A stretch of DNA of 11,635 nt from Candidatus Avelusimicrobium facis (GCA_900762815.1 CAAFHX010000056.1:1-11635); one strand, 5' to 3'. Positions 1-6,480 are shown, counted from the stretch's first letter. The notes: generated by a model from the letters alone, not told the origin. Translations and numbers: made by a program.

Positions 1-14
1 GAAAGACTCCGTTT

Positions 15-767
15 TTATAAGTACAAAATCTTAAAGCCCATGTTCAACGTCCAATCGCGCGAGCGCCAGTTGCCGCCCCAATGCGCGCCGGGCTTGATAT
101 ACAGCGCCGTGCCGGGGTTAACCATCACGCCCAGCTCGCTCTCCCACACCAGCTCCGCCTCGTGCGCGTGTTTGTAATTGATGTAATACTGCGGGTCAAA
201 GGTAATCCACCATTGCGCATCACTCATATAAGAGAAAAGCACCCGAACGCGGCCGTAGTTGATATGATCGCGAGAACCGTCTCCGGCGACGGAAAAAGTC
301 TGTTTGTATCCCGCAGCCACAAAGAAGTTGGGATTGACGGGATAGACGGCAAAAACCGCCGGGGCCAGCTGCCACTTGCCCGTGCCCAAGCTGTCGTCGT
401 TGGCGGTAGGCAAATAGCTGTCCAGCTTGACCCCGAAATCAAAGTATTCGCTGTGTTGCACCGCCTGCGCCGAAAGCAACACATCCCCCAAGCCGTTGTG
501 GGAATCACCCGGCGCCTCATAACGGGAAAAGGGCACTTCCACCCCCACATTGTAATCCGGGTTAAAGGCATAATACATTTTGGCCGTCAGGGTATCTACG
601 GACACGCCGCCCTTGTTATCTATCACGGTGGTAGCGGGAGACAGCTCCATAGACGTTACATGGTGTGTCGGCGCGATGCCGGGAATACAAAATTTTTGCA
701 GCTGGGCAAAGCCCGGCACGGCGCACAGCATCCACAACGCAACCAACCACAAATATTTTTTATACAT
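15..767 (-). CDS. Outer-membrane beta-barrel protein, MetA-pathway-like (PF13557-type)
   Basis: This is a 250-residue secreted protein with a signal peptide at residues 1-21 (MYKK, a hydrophobic stretch, then a likely cut after PGFA). The mature part has alternating hydrophobic/aromatic strands, a GLGDVLLSAQ turn near residues 92-101, a LGTGKWQLAPAVFAVYP segment near 127-143, and a C-terminus ending in Phe-Lys-Ile-Leu-Tyr-Leu. That pattern fits transporter-like barrels annotated as 'MetA-pathway of phenol degradation'. The family name does not imply phenol metabolism here, and the substrate is unknown. I chose the start at 767 because GGAGGAA lies five bases upstream and the signal peptide begins there. 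An in-frame ATG at 830 would add 21 residues that do not look like a signal peptide. The gene appears monocistronic. Other barrel families remain possible. Confidence 0.8.
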   Translation of the reverse strand: MYKKYLWLVALWMLCAVPGFAQLQKFCIPGIAPTHHVTSMELSPATTVIDNKGGVSVDTLTAKMYYAFNPDYNVGVEVPFSRYEAPGDSHNGLGDVLLSAQAVQHSEYFDFGVKLDSYLPTANDDSLGTGKWQLAPAVFAVYPVNPNFFVAAGYKQTFSVAGDGSRDHINYGRVRVLFSYMSDAQWWITFDPQYYINYKHAHEAELVWESELGVMVNPGTALYIKPGAHWGGNWRSRDWTLNMGFKILYL

Positions 768-772
768 GGGGG

Positions 773-779
773 TTCCTCC
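773..779 (-). promoter_or_regulatory. Ribosome binding site that fixes the start of the barrel protein
   Basis: On the minus strand this reads GGAGGAA, five bases before the ATG at 767. It selects that ATG over the in-frame ATG at 830. Confidence 0.75.
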
Positions 780-798
780 GGGAATAGGGACTATCTTT

Positions 799-804
799 AG
801 TATA
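799..804 (-). promoter_or_regulatory. Possible -10 box for the barrel protein gene
   Basis: TATACT on the minus strand lies about 31 bases upstream of the start codon. A TTGTAC at 825-830 could be the -35, but the spacing is 20 bases, longer than the usual 16-18, so this is tentative. Confidence 0.3.
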
Positions 805-899
805 ACAATATTTCGGTAAATCGTGTACAAAGTTCAAAACAACTTTTATAAATTTTCTATTTTATGAGCCTACAATCGTGCAAACAAAGCGGTAAGGAA

Positions 900-910
900 T
901 ATGATAAAAT
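900..910 (+). promoter_or_regulatory. Possible -10 region of the tRNA-Arg promoter
   Basis: TATGAT (900-905) and TAAAAT (905-910) overlap in an AT-rich stretch 25-35 bases before the tRNA. I see no convincing -35 at the right distance. The rest of 831-934 holds nothing I can identify. Confidence 0.3.
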
Positions 911-934
911 AGATAAGAAATAGCTGACTTTTTC

Positions 935-1006
935 GCGCCCGTAGTTCAATGGATAGAGCGTCAGCCTCCGAAGCTGGAAATGTGGGTTCGACTCCCGCCG
1001 GGCGCA
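935..1006 (+). tRNA. tRNA-Arg, anticodon CCG
   Basis: The cloverleaf folds completely by hand. The acceptor stem GCGCCCG pairs with CGGGCGC (999-1005) over 7 bp, with discriminator A1006. The D stem is GTTC/GAGC. The anticodon stem TCAGC/GCTGG (one G-U pair) encloses loop CTCCGAA with anticodon CCG, reading the Arg codon CGG. The T stem GTGGG/CCCGC encloses loop TTCGACT. The 3' CCA is not encoded. A Rho-independent terminator follows within six bases, so it is transcribed as a single-tRNA unit. Its 3' end is duplicated 194 bp downstream. Confidence 0.95.
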
Positions 1007-1044
1007 AATTTAAAACCCCGCCTGGTGCGGGGTTTTTATTTGGG
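990..1044 (+). repeat. Direct repeat copy 1: tRNA-Arg 3' end plus terminator
   Basis: This 55-bp segment starts in the T loop of tRNA-Arg and runs through the 3' end and the terminator to TTTGGG. It recurs at 1184-1238 with one difference (C1022 versus T1216). Similarity ends sharply at both borders. Confidence 0.95.
1012..1037. terminator. Rho-independent terminator of tRNA-Arg
   Basis: AAAACCCCGC (1012-1021) pairs with GCGGGGTTTT (1027-1036) around loop CTGGT, followed by a T run. The hairpin is symmetric enough to work on either strand. Confidence 0.9.
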
Positions 1045-1183
1045 GCCGGAGCGGGCAAACTGCTTTGCCCGCGTCGGGAGGAGAAGACCGGAGCGATGTT
1101 TTTGTTTGAGCGGGACTCCGCGAAAGGCAAAAACCGCGAGGCCCGGCCCGGAGGATTTTTGCGTCAGCAAAAATACCGCAGGG
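1045..1183. other. Hairpin-rich spacer between the two tRNA-3' repeats
   Basis: This 139-nt stretch encodes no convincing protein. It contains three hairpins found by eye: a perfect 9-bp stem at 1051-1072 with loop CTGC; a longer stem at 1098-1134 (GTTTTTG with CAAAAAC, a tandem G-A/A-G step, and an inner GCGG-GACT-CCGC); and a perfect 8-bp stem at 1155-1174 with loop GTCA. The middle hairpin carries GACTCC, which also occurs in both flanking repeats. It could be a remnant of inserted DNA, a dispersed repeat or a structured RNA. Nothing here identifies which. Confidence 0.55.
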
Positions 1184-1200
1184 GACTCCCGCCGGGCGCA
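1140..1200 (+). pseudogene. Possible decayed second tRNA-Arg
   Basis: Short blocks matching the intact tRNA-Arg appear in the same order: GCCCG (1141-1145), GGAT (1153-1156) and GCGTCAGC (1161-1168), followed by the near-perfect 3' end from 1184. Spacing between blocks differs, and the D and anticodon arms do not fold, so it cannot be a working tRNA. The first blocks are short enough that chance is a real alternative. A 3' fragment captured on its own would also explain the data. Confidence 0.3.
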
Positions 1201-1238
1201 AATTTAAAACCCCGCTTGGTGCGGGGTTTTTATTTGGG
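1184..1238 (+). repeat. Direct repeat copy 2: tRNA-Arg 3' end plus terminator
   Basis: This is 54/55 identical to 990-1044, at an offset of 194 bp. The copy contains the 3' half of the T arm, the 3' acceptor strand and the terminator, without a recognisable 5' tRNA body. It lies directly beyond the end of crcB. Confidence 0.95.
1206..1231. terminator. Bidirectional terminator, probably used by the crcB operon
   Basis: AAAACCCCGC (1206-1215) pairs with GCGGGGTTTT (1221-1230) around loop TTGGT. It starts 27 bases past the crcB stop on the minus strand, where the hairpin is followed by TTTTAAATTT. It is the copied tRNA terminator. Confidence 0.8.
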
Positions 1239-1257
1239 AAAAATTTTCACAAAAAAT

Positions 1258-1644
1258 TTACTTTAGCATCCAGCCGTGCAGCACAAACCCGCCCCACGCA
1301 GCCGCCAGCCCCAGCAGTACGCTGGCCCCCACATACAGGGCCGCTGCGCCGGCGCGGCCATCCTGCAACATACGCAATGTGTCTGCCGAAAAGCTGGAAA
1401 ATGTGGTAAATCCGCCCAGCACGCCCACCAGCACAAATACCCGGGCCGGGTGCTGCACCGACAGCCAAAACGGGCTTACATACCCCATACAAAAACTCCC
1501 CACAACATTGACGGCAAACGTGCCCCAGGCATAGCCCCATTGTCCGCCCCAGGCCGACAAGGCCACACAGCTCATCAAGCGCACCGCCGCGCCCAAAAAG
1601 CCGCCCGTCCCCGCCAGCAATACATCTCCCAAAAGTTGTTTCAT
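1258..1644 (-). CDS. crcB: Fluoride-specific ion channel CrcB/Fluc
   Basis: CrcB forms dual-topology homodimers in the inner membrane and lets fluoride leave the cytoplasm. The 128-residue length is typical. It has four hydrophobic segments, GGFLGAAVR near the N-terminus, GTFAVNVVGSF (residues 41-51, with the channel Asn46), and the signature GGFTTFSSFS (77-86) with Phe82 and Phe85 of the Phe box. All key family residues are present, so it should be functional. The ATG overlaps the TGA of the TPR gene (ATGA) and no Shine-Dalgarno site is seen, implying translational coupling. A single crcB gene fits the homodimer form. I saw no fluoride riboswitch ahead of the operon. Confidence 0.95.
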   Translation of the reverse strand: MKQLLGDVLLAGTGGFLGAAVRLMSCVALSAWGGQWGYAWGTFAVNVVGSFCMGYVSPFWLSVQHPARVFVLVGVLGGFTTFSSFSADTLRMLQDGRAGAAALYVGASVLLGLAAAWGGFVLHGWMLK

Positions 1645-2810
1645 TGATACATGACCGCGCGGAACTCGGCCGTTTTATTAATGCCTTGGAACATCCAGCC
1701 CTTGCGGTCCTCGTCATACAAAGAGTCAAAATCTTTAAAATTGCGCTTGAGCGCCTTTTCCAAATGGCGGTATACATTGCGCCGGTCCTTTTTCTGCAGC
1801 CAATACAATCCCGCCAAATTAATATACGGTGTGGGCAGCGTATCGTCTAACTTTATCGCCGTCTCAAAATCCGCCCGGGCAGCGGCATACTTTTTTTGTT
1901 TCAAATACACATAGCCGCGGTTGTTGTAAGCAATGGGCCACTTGGGCGAAAGCTCAATCGTCTTGGTATAATCGGCCAGGGCTTTATCCCACTGGTGCAT
2001 TTCCTCGTATACCAACCCGCGCCGGTTGTAAAAAATCGGCTCCGGCGTCAGTTCCACCAGCTTGCTGTAATCCTCCGCCGCCGCTTCAGACTCCCCCATA
2101 TCCTTAAATGCCGCCGCGCGATAGCGGTAAGCCGGCGCGAAATCTTCCGCGCGGTTTATGGCCTTGCTGTAATAAGACACCGCCTCATCCAACCGCCCCT
2201 GATTGTGGCGGATACGCCCCAACAAATAATAACTCTGCGGCGCGGACGGCTCCTGCCGCATCAGCCATTGCAGCGGCTTCTCGGCCTGCTCGTACTTGTA
2301 GGCATAAATATAAGATTCCGCCAGCTCCTGCGCCACGGCGGGCGTTTGTTTGCGCCGGGATAAATACTTTTTGTAATCAGCCACCGCCAAGGTATACTGC
2401 CCTAAGGCCTTGGCACAGCGCGCGCGGTTTAAATAAAAATCCGGGTAGTCTTTTTTGAAAGAAATAGCCTTGGATAAATCCGGCAAAGCCAAGGAATATT
2501 TGTGCTCCTGCATATACGCCAGCGCACGGGCATAATAGCGGAAGGGGTCCTTGGGGGTCAAGGCCAACGCCCGGGTATAATCGGCCACGGCTTGCTTGTG
2601 CTTGCCCAAGGCCAAATAGGCATCCGCCCGGCAATGCCATGCAGCGGCCAAATTGGGCGCTTTTTTAACGGCCTGCGTCAGCAGACGGACTTGCTGGGCC
2701 GGGTCCGTTTCCGCCTTGGCGCGGCGCAACAGCTGCGTGCCGCTTTGCGCCTGCAACAGCCCCGCACAAAACAATAGTCCGACGCACAAACTCCATTTTA
2801 AACAGTTCAT
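1641..2810 (-). CDS. Exported tetratricopeptide repeat protein
   Basis: This 389-residue protein has a signal peptide at residues 1-21 or so (positive start, hydrophobic core, cut near LLQA-QS) and then about nine TPR units covering roughly residues 50-358. Recognisable repeats include AAWHCRADAYLALGKHKQAV and PIAYNNRGYVYLKQKKYAAA. The C-terminal segment, rich in F, D and R (358-389), resembles the end cap seen on TPR arrays. TPR proteins are scaffolds, so it probably acts in the periplasm as a binding partner. No catalytic domain is present and the partner is unknown. The start lies one base past the TAA of the upstream membrane-protein gene (TAA-A-ATG), and the stop overlaps crcB, so all are cotranscribed. 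Confidence 0.9.
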   Translation of the reverse strand: MNCLKWSLCVGLLFCAGLLQAQSGTQLLRRAKAETDPAQQVRLLTQAVKKAPNLAAAWHCRADAYLALGKHKQAVADYTRALALTPKDPFRYYARALAYMQEHKYSLALPDLSKAISFKKDYPDFYLNRARCAKALGQYTLAVADYKKYLSRRKQTPAVAQELAESYIYAYKYEQAEKPLQWLMRQEPSAPQSYYLLGRIRHNQGRLDEAVSYYSKAINRAEDFAPAYRYRAAAFKDMGESEAAAEDYSKLVELTPEPIFYNRRGLVYEEMHQWDKALADYTKTIELSPKWPIAYNNRGYVYLKQKKYAAARADFETAIKLDDTLPTPYINLAGLYWLQKKDRRNVYRHLEKALKRNFKDFDSLYDEDRKGWMFQGINKTAEFRAVMYQ

Positions 2811-2811
2811 T

Positions 2812-3528
2812 TTACCACACCCACATCAAACATAAAATAAAAGTAACCATTCCGCCCAGGTACAACCCCCACAAAAGCAGGCTGGCCAGCCAACGCAAAT
2901 TTAAAAATATTGCGCCCACCAAAGTCGCCCGGCTGGCAAACAAGGCCGAAAAATTGACCGTCGCACCGGACAAGCGGGCCAAGCGCGCCAAAAACACCGA
3001 GCGCGTCACAAAGGTCAGCAGCGACAAGAACACCCCCGCCACCACCGCCGGGCCCCGGTCCAAGCGATAGGCCCTCAACGGGGCGACCACTTCGCGCAAG
3101 CTGTTCTCTAAAATCACCCGCGCCTGCTGTTTGGCCACGCCCTCTTTCATGCGCTCTACGTGTTGGCAGACCCGCTCTTTAAGCGAAGCAAACCACGCGT
3201 ATAAAAAATCTTCCGCACTTTCCGCCACGGCGCGCAAGGTAAACAAAAAAGCCATGGCCAAACCATACCCCAAGGCCAACACGCCGCATACACCGCACAC
3301 CAGCCCCACCGCCACCCAAGCCAACAGCCCGGGCAACATAAAAAAGAGGGTCTGATATAGCGCATACCCCAACAAGGCAAACAACACGCCCGCAGCGAAA
3401 AAGTGGGGCAGAAAAATCCGGCGCAGCAACACCAAAAAGCCGCCTAAGGAAAACAAAAACGCCGCCCGCAGCCGCTGCGAAAGGGCGGTGCGGCCTTCTT
3501 CTTCGGCGACGGAAAGCTTAATGCCCAT
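2812..3528 (-). CDS. Multi-pass membrane protein of unknown function
   Basis: I do not recognise a family. The 238-residue protein has hydrophobic segments near residues 22-36, 41-63, 66-97, 161-180 and 200-236, giving perhaps five or six membrane passes. A charged stretch at about 100-158 sits between the N-terminal and C-terminal membrane blocks and is probably a cytoplasmic or periplasmic domain, possibly helical. There is no signal peptide or known motif. Its ATG overlaps the last 11 bases of the preceding small gene, and its stop is one base from the TPR start, so it is the second gene of a tight operon. It could anchor or work with the periplasmic TPR protein, but that is inference from position only. 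Confidence 0.8.
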   Translation of the reverse strand: MGIKLSVAEEEGRTALSQRLRAAFLFSLGGFLVLLRRIFLPHFFAAGVLFALLGYALYQTLFFMLPGLLAWVAVGLVCGVCGVLALGYGLAMAFLFTLRAVAESAEDFLYAWFASLKERVCQHVERMKEGVAKQQARVILENSLREVVAPLRAYRLDRGPAVVAGVFLSLLTFVTRSVFLARLARLSGATVNFSALFASRATLVGAIFLNLRWLASLLLWGLYLGGMVTFILCLMWVW

Positions 3529-3664
3529 GATGGCAGCACCCGCAACATCCGCCGCAGGGGCCGCCGGAGGCCTTTTTGGCGCGGGCGGGCACGGCCGAGG
3601 AAACCTTGACCACCTTGCCCAATTTAGCGTCGTATTTATAGGTGCCTGTATTATTTTCTTGCAT
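3518..3664 (-). CDS. Small Cys/His-tailed peptide, 48 residues
   Basis: The peptide begins MQENNTGTYKYDAKLGKVVK and ends GGPCGGCCGCCHHGH, giving five Cys and three His in the last 12 residues. Such a tail could bind Zn, Cu, Ni or Fe, but no family is recognised. The first 30 residues are soluble and basic, with no signal peptide or membrane segment. The only in-frame Met that fits is at 3664; there is no Shine-Dalgarno site, and a TATAAT sits six bases upstream. The stop overlaps the start of the membrane-protein gene (ATGGGCATTAA), which supports a real coding sequence leading the operon. Conservation of this overlap and tail in relatives would settle it. Confidence 0.6.
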   Translation of the reverse strand: MQENNTGTYKYDAKLGKVVKVSSAVPARAKKASGGPCGGCCGCCHHGH

Positions 3665-3670
3665 AGGTTT

Positions 3671-3676
3671 ATTATA
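3671..3676 (-). promoter_or_regulatory. Candidate -10 box of the small-peptide/TPR/crcB operon
   Basis: A perfect TATAAT lies six bases before the ATG at 3664, so transcription would begin at or next to the start codon (leaderless). The -35 region is weak (GCTGGA at 17-bp spacing). No terminator separates malQ from this operon, so read-through from malQ is an alternative. Confidence 0.45.
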
Positions 3677-3708
3677 CCAATTCCGCCCCGGCCTCCAGCG
3701 TTTTGCCG

Positions 3709-6387
3709 CTAGCGGCCGCTTTGGGCAATCATCTCCCCCAGGGTGCGGTTGAAAAAATCCTTGGACTTTAACGCCTCCAAGCTCAACGGCATGCGGTAGC
3801 GCCAATAATGCTGCGGATGAGCGGGCACGTTGATGCGCTCGCTCTGCACATCGGCTACGCGTAAATCCTCGTCTAGGCTGCTCCAATCTTGAAAAGACAA
3901 GGCGCACAGCAAGGAGGGGCTGTTTAAATGCATTTGCACCACTTGGCGGCACACATCCGCCGGGGCCTGCTGCGGAGCCGGGCCCGGGCGCTGCAGCACG
4001 CGCCGGTAAAAGTCTTGCGTCAGGGCCGGGTCCTCCTCCCACCAGGCACGCAGCGGGTTCATATCATGCGTGGAAATACTGCACACGCTGCGCCACGGGT
4101 ACTGCGCGGGGTCGGCAAAGGTTTGCCCCGGGGTTTTGGGCATACGCTGGATTTCCAGCGTCAGCATCTTCAACTGCTCCAACACGCCGGGCACGCACGC
4201 GGGAATCATCCCCAAATCCTCCGCACAAGGCAACATGCGGGTGGACTGCGTTAAAGCGGGCAATTTCTTCAGCGCTTCTTGCGCCCAAAAGTCATTGTTT
4301 CTCTCGTAAAAATAATGATTGTACAAGCGCGTAAACGCCGCTTGCAGCGGGGCGGGCAAGGCTTTAAACACCGCTTCCCCCAGCACGGCGATGCGCGGAT
4401 GATACTGCCCCGCGCGGCGGTGGTCCGGCACGAACAGCACCTGATTAAGCAGGCTATACAATCCGTCCCGGATTTGCAAATTTTGCGCGTCGGTGGCTTG
4501 GGCAAAAAACTGCTGCACCTTGCGCTGGGTGTCATAGGCCGGTTTGAACTGCCACCCCTCGGGCATATGCTGCAAAAATTCTTGGCAAACTTCCTCTTTT
4601 TGCGCACCGAAGAGCTGCGTTAAAAGCTCCTCGCTGATCCGGGGTTTTAAATACGCCTCTTGCCAAGGCACGCCCCAGCGTTCTATTTCCTCCCGGTCCA
4701 TGGCCAAAGCCGGGGCAAACTGCCCCAGCAAGCCCTGTACGCTGTGCATCGGAATTTCCCAAATGCGGAAAAAACCCAATACATGGTCTACGCGGTATGC
4801 GTCAAAGTATTCGGCCATTTTGGTAAAACGCCGCGTCCACCAACTGTAGCCGTCTTGGGCCATAGCTTCCCAATTGTACGTGGGAAGGCCCCAATTCTGC
4901 CCCGTAGCCGAAAAGGGGTCCGGCGGGGCCCCGGCTTGGGCATCCAGATGAAAGAGGCGGGGCTCTGCCCAAGCGTCTGCACTAAAGCGCGACACCCCGA
5001 TAGGGATGTCCCCCTTAAGCAACACGCCCTTTTCCCGCCCGTAACGCGTGGCGGCCAGCAGCTGTTTGTGTAAAATATACTGGATGTAATAGTAAAAGGA
5101 AACGGGCCCGTACGCCGCCCCGGACGGAGAACACAGCGTTTTGATTTGCCCGGGGTCATACACGCCAAAGCGCGGCCAACGCGTGAAATCCGGCGTTCCG
5201 AAACGGTCGCGCAAATAACTAAACGCCGCATACGGCAACAGCCAGCGTTGGTTGCGCTCAAAAAACTGCTTAAACTCCGCCGACGAGAGCACCCGCGCCC
5301 CGTCCTGCGCAAAAGACAAACGCAGGTATTCCCGTTTGGCCTTATTCACGGCCTCATAATCCACCTGCGGCAAGGCATTGAGGCGCACACGCTCCTGCTC
5401 CAGCCGCTTAGACGCAGCCTCCTCTTTGAGCGGGGGCAAGGCCCGCAAATTGACATACATCGGGTGCAGCGCATATACCGATACGGCATTGTACGGGTAA
5501 GAATCTGTCCAGGTGCCCGTGAGCGTGGTATCGTTAATCGGTAAAATTTGTAAAACTTTTTGCCCGGTTTGCACCGCCCAATCCACCAGCCGTTTGATAT
5601 CGCCAAAATCGCCCACGCCAAAGCCCCCCTCGGAGCGCAAGGAAAACACCGGCAGCACCGTGCCCGCCATTTTCCAGGGAGTACGGGCAAAAACAGGGCG
5701 TAAATCCGACAGCACCCCCGCATGGCCCGCCGGCACAACGGGTAAATTCAGGCGGTGGTTTTCCCCCACCTCCCACAAGGGCGCTTGGTGGGCGGAGCAA
5801 ATTAAAAATTTAAACTCCGTCCCCGCAGGCACCTCGGCCGCGTTAAGGGACACACTCCATTCATGCAAGGCGCTTTTGCGCAAAGGGACGGCCCGGGCCG
5901 GGGCCCACTGCCCCAAAGCCGCAACGCTGCCCGTAAGATACAAGGTCTCCCCCGGTTGCACCTGCGGGGCAGAGGCGCGCAAAATATAGGTCTGCTCAAA
6001 GGTTTCATCGGGCAGGGCAAGATAATCGTGCGCCGGGCGGGCGCAGGTATAGGCCGTGCTATACAAGGGGGCCAAATCCGGCGCATCACGCCAAAAATCG
6101 TGCAAATCATAATGCGAAACAGGGCTTTTGCCCGCCAACAGCTTGCGCGGCACGGCGCGCCATTCGCTGCGTTTGACGCGGCCTTCCTCATGCACCTGGT
6201 AATGATAAATCAGCTCCGCCCCCGGCGGCAAGGCCAGCTCCAAATCCGCCTGCCAGGTCATGCCGTCTAAGGTGCGCAAGGGCAAAAGACGCTGGCGGCT
6301 GGGTTTGCCTAAACCGGATACGTGTAACACGGCTTTGATTTGTTCCCCCCAGCGGGTACGGTAAGGCAAAGTAAAATGCAGGTGCAT
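3709..6387 (-). CDS. malQ: 4-alpha-glucanotransferase with two CBM20 domains (DPE2 type, GH77)
   Basis: The enzyme transfers alpha-1,4-glucan segments between maltodextrins or from maltose to a larger glucan, releasing glucose. It acts in the cytoplasm, as no signal peptide is present. In 892 residues, two starch-binding CBM20-like domains (about 1-90 and 130-220, the second with TLYLTGSVAALGQWAP) precede a GH77 barrel from about 238. Catalytic residues are visible: nucleophile Asp534 in YRVDH, acid/base Glu723 in PCAEDLG and Asp775 in STHDMNP. An insertion between the nucleophile and acid/base (about 550-690) makes it longer than classic 500-700-residue MalQ and matches the plant DPE2/Bacteroides layout. 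I chose the start at 6387 because GGGAG lies eight bases upstream; an ATG at 6423 would add 12 residues without such a site. Confidence 0.95.
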   Translation of the reverse strand: MHLHFTLPYRTRWGEQIKAVLHVSGLGKPSRQRLLPLRTLDGMTWQADLELALPPGAELIYHYQVHEEGRVKRSEWRAVPRKLLAGKSPVSHYDLHDFWRDAPDLAPLYSTAYTCARPAHDYLALPDETFEQTYILRASAPQVQPGETLYLTGSVAALGQWAPARAVPLRKSALHEWSVSLNAAEVPAGTEFKFLICSAHQAPLWEVGENHRLNLPVVPAGHAGVLSDLRPVFARTPWKMAGTVLPVFSLRSEGGFGVGDFGDIKRLVDWAVQTGQKVLQILPINDTTLTGTWTDSYPYNAVSVYALHPMYVNLRALPPLKEEAASKRLEQERVRLNALPQVDYEAVNKAKREYLRLSFAQDGARVLSSAEFKQFFERNQRWLLPYAAFSYLRDRFGTPDFTRWPRFGVYDPGQIKTLCSPSGAAYGPVSFYYYIQYILHKQLLAATRYGREKGVLLKGDIPIGVSRFSADAWAEPRLFHLDAQAGAPPDPFSATGQNWGLPTYNWEAMAQDGYSWWTRRFTKMAEYFDAYRVDHVLGFFRIWEIPMHSVQGLLGQFAPALAMDREEIERWGVPWQEAYLKPRISEELLTQLFGAQKEEVCQEFLQHMPEGWQFKPAYDTQRKVQQFFAQATDAQNLQIRDGLYSLLNQVLFVPDHRRAGQYHPRIAVLGEAVFKALPAPLQAAFTRLYNHYFYERNNDFWAQEALKKLPALTQSTRMLPCAEDLGMIPACVPGVLEQLKMLTLEIQRMPKTPGQTFADPAQYPWRSVCSISTHDMNPLRAWWEEDPALTQDFYRRVLQRPGPAPQQAPADVCRQVVQMHLNSPSLLCALSFQDWSSLDEDLRVADVQSERINVPAHPQHYWRYRMPLSLEALKSKDFFNRTLGEMIAQSGR

Positions 6388-6395
6388 ACTGTTTT

Positions 6396-6400
6396 CTCCC
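6396..6400 (-). promoter_or_regulatory. Ribosome binding site that fixes the malQ start
   Basis: GGGAG on the minus strand, eight bases before the ATG at 6387. It selects that ATG over the in-frame ATG at 6423, which has no such site and would lie close to the predicted transcription start. Confidence 0.7.
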
Positions 6401-6435
6401 GGCAAATAAAATGGACGGGGCAAGCCCCTGTTTTC

Positions 6436-6444
6436 ATTATAACA
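6436..6444 (-). promoter_or_regulatory. malQ promoter with extended -10
   Basis: The minus strand reads TGT-TATAAT, an extended -10 (TGn-TATAAT). Only a poor -35 (TTGCCC at 19-bp spacing) is seen, as expected for extended -10 promoters. Transcription would start near 6429, giving a leader of about 42 nt. Confidence 0.6.
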
Positions 6445-6480
6445 TTCCCCGCCCGGGAGCGGGCAAGCTTTTCTTCCCGC

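Noticed and set aside
1045..1183. CRISPR array or integrase-bearing island between the tRNA repeats
   Set aside because: There are only two copies of a 55-bp unit, one of them within a tRNA gene, with no regular spacing, no cas gene and no recombinase in the window.
870..1266. Open frames of 86 and 105 codons across the tRNA and spacer
   Set aside because: They read through a real tRNA and two terminators, and their sequence is typical of spurious tRNA translations.
3665..3708. Fluoride riboswitch ahead of the crcB operon
   Set aside because: The gap before the first gene is only 44 nt and lacks the conserved riboswitch pattern. The leaderless start leaves no room for it.
3705..3720. Overlapping palindromes GCCGCTAGCGGC and AGCGGCCGCT at the malQ end as a terminator
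   Set aside because: No T run follows on the minus strand and the palindromes overlap the last codons, so termination is not supported.
6451..6464. Hairpin GCCCG-GGAG-CGGGC upstream of malQ as a terminator or operator
   Set aside because: The stem is only 5 bp, without a T run, and a better terminator lies 20 bases away.
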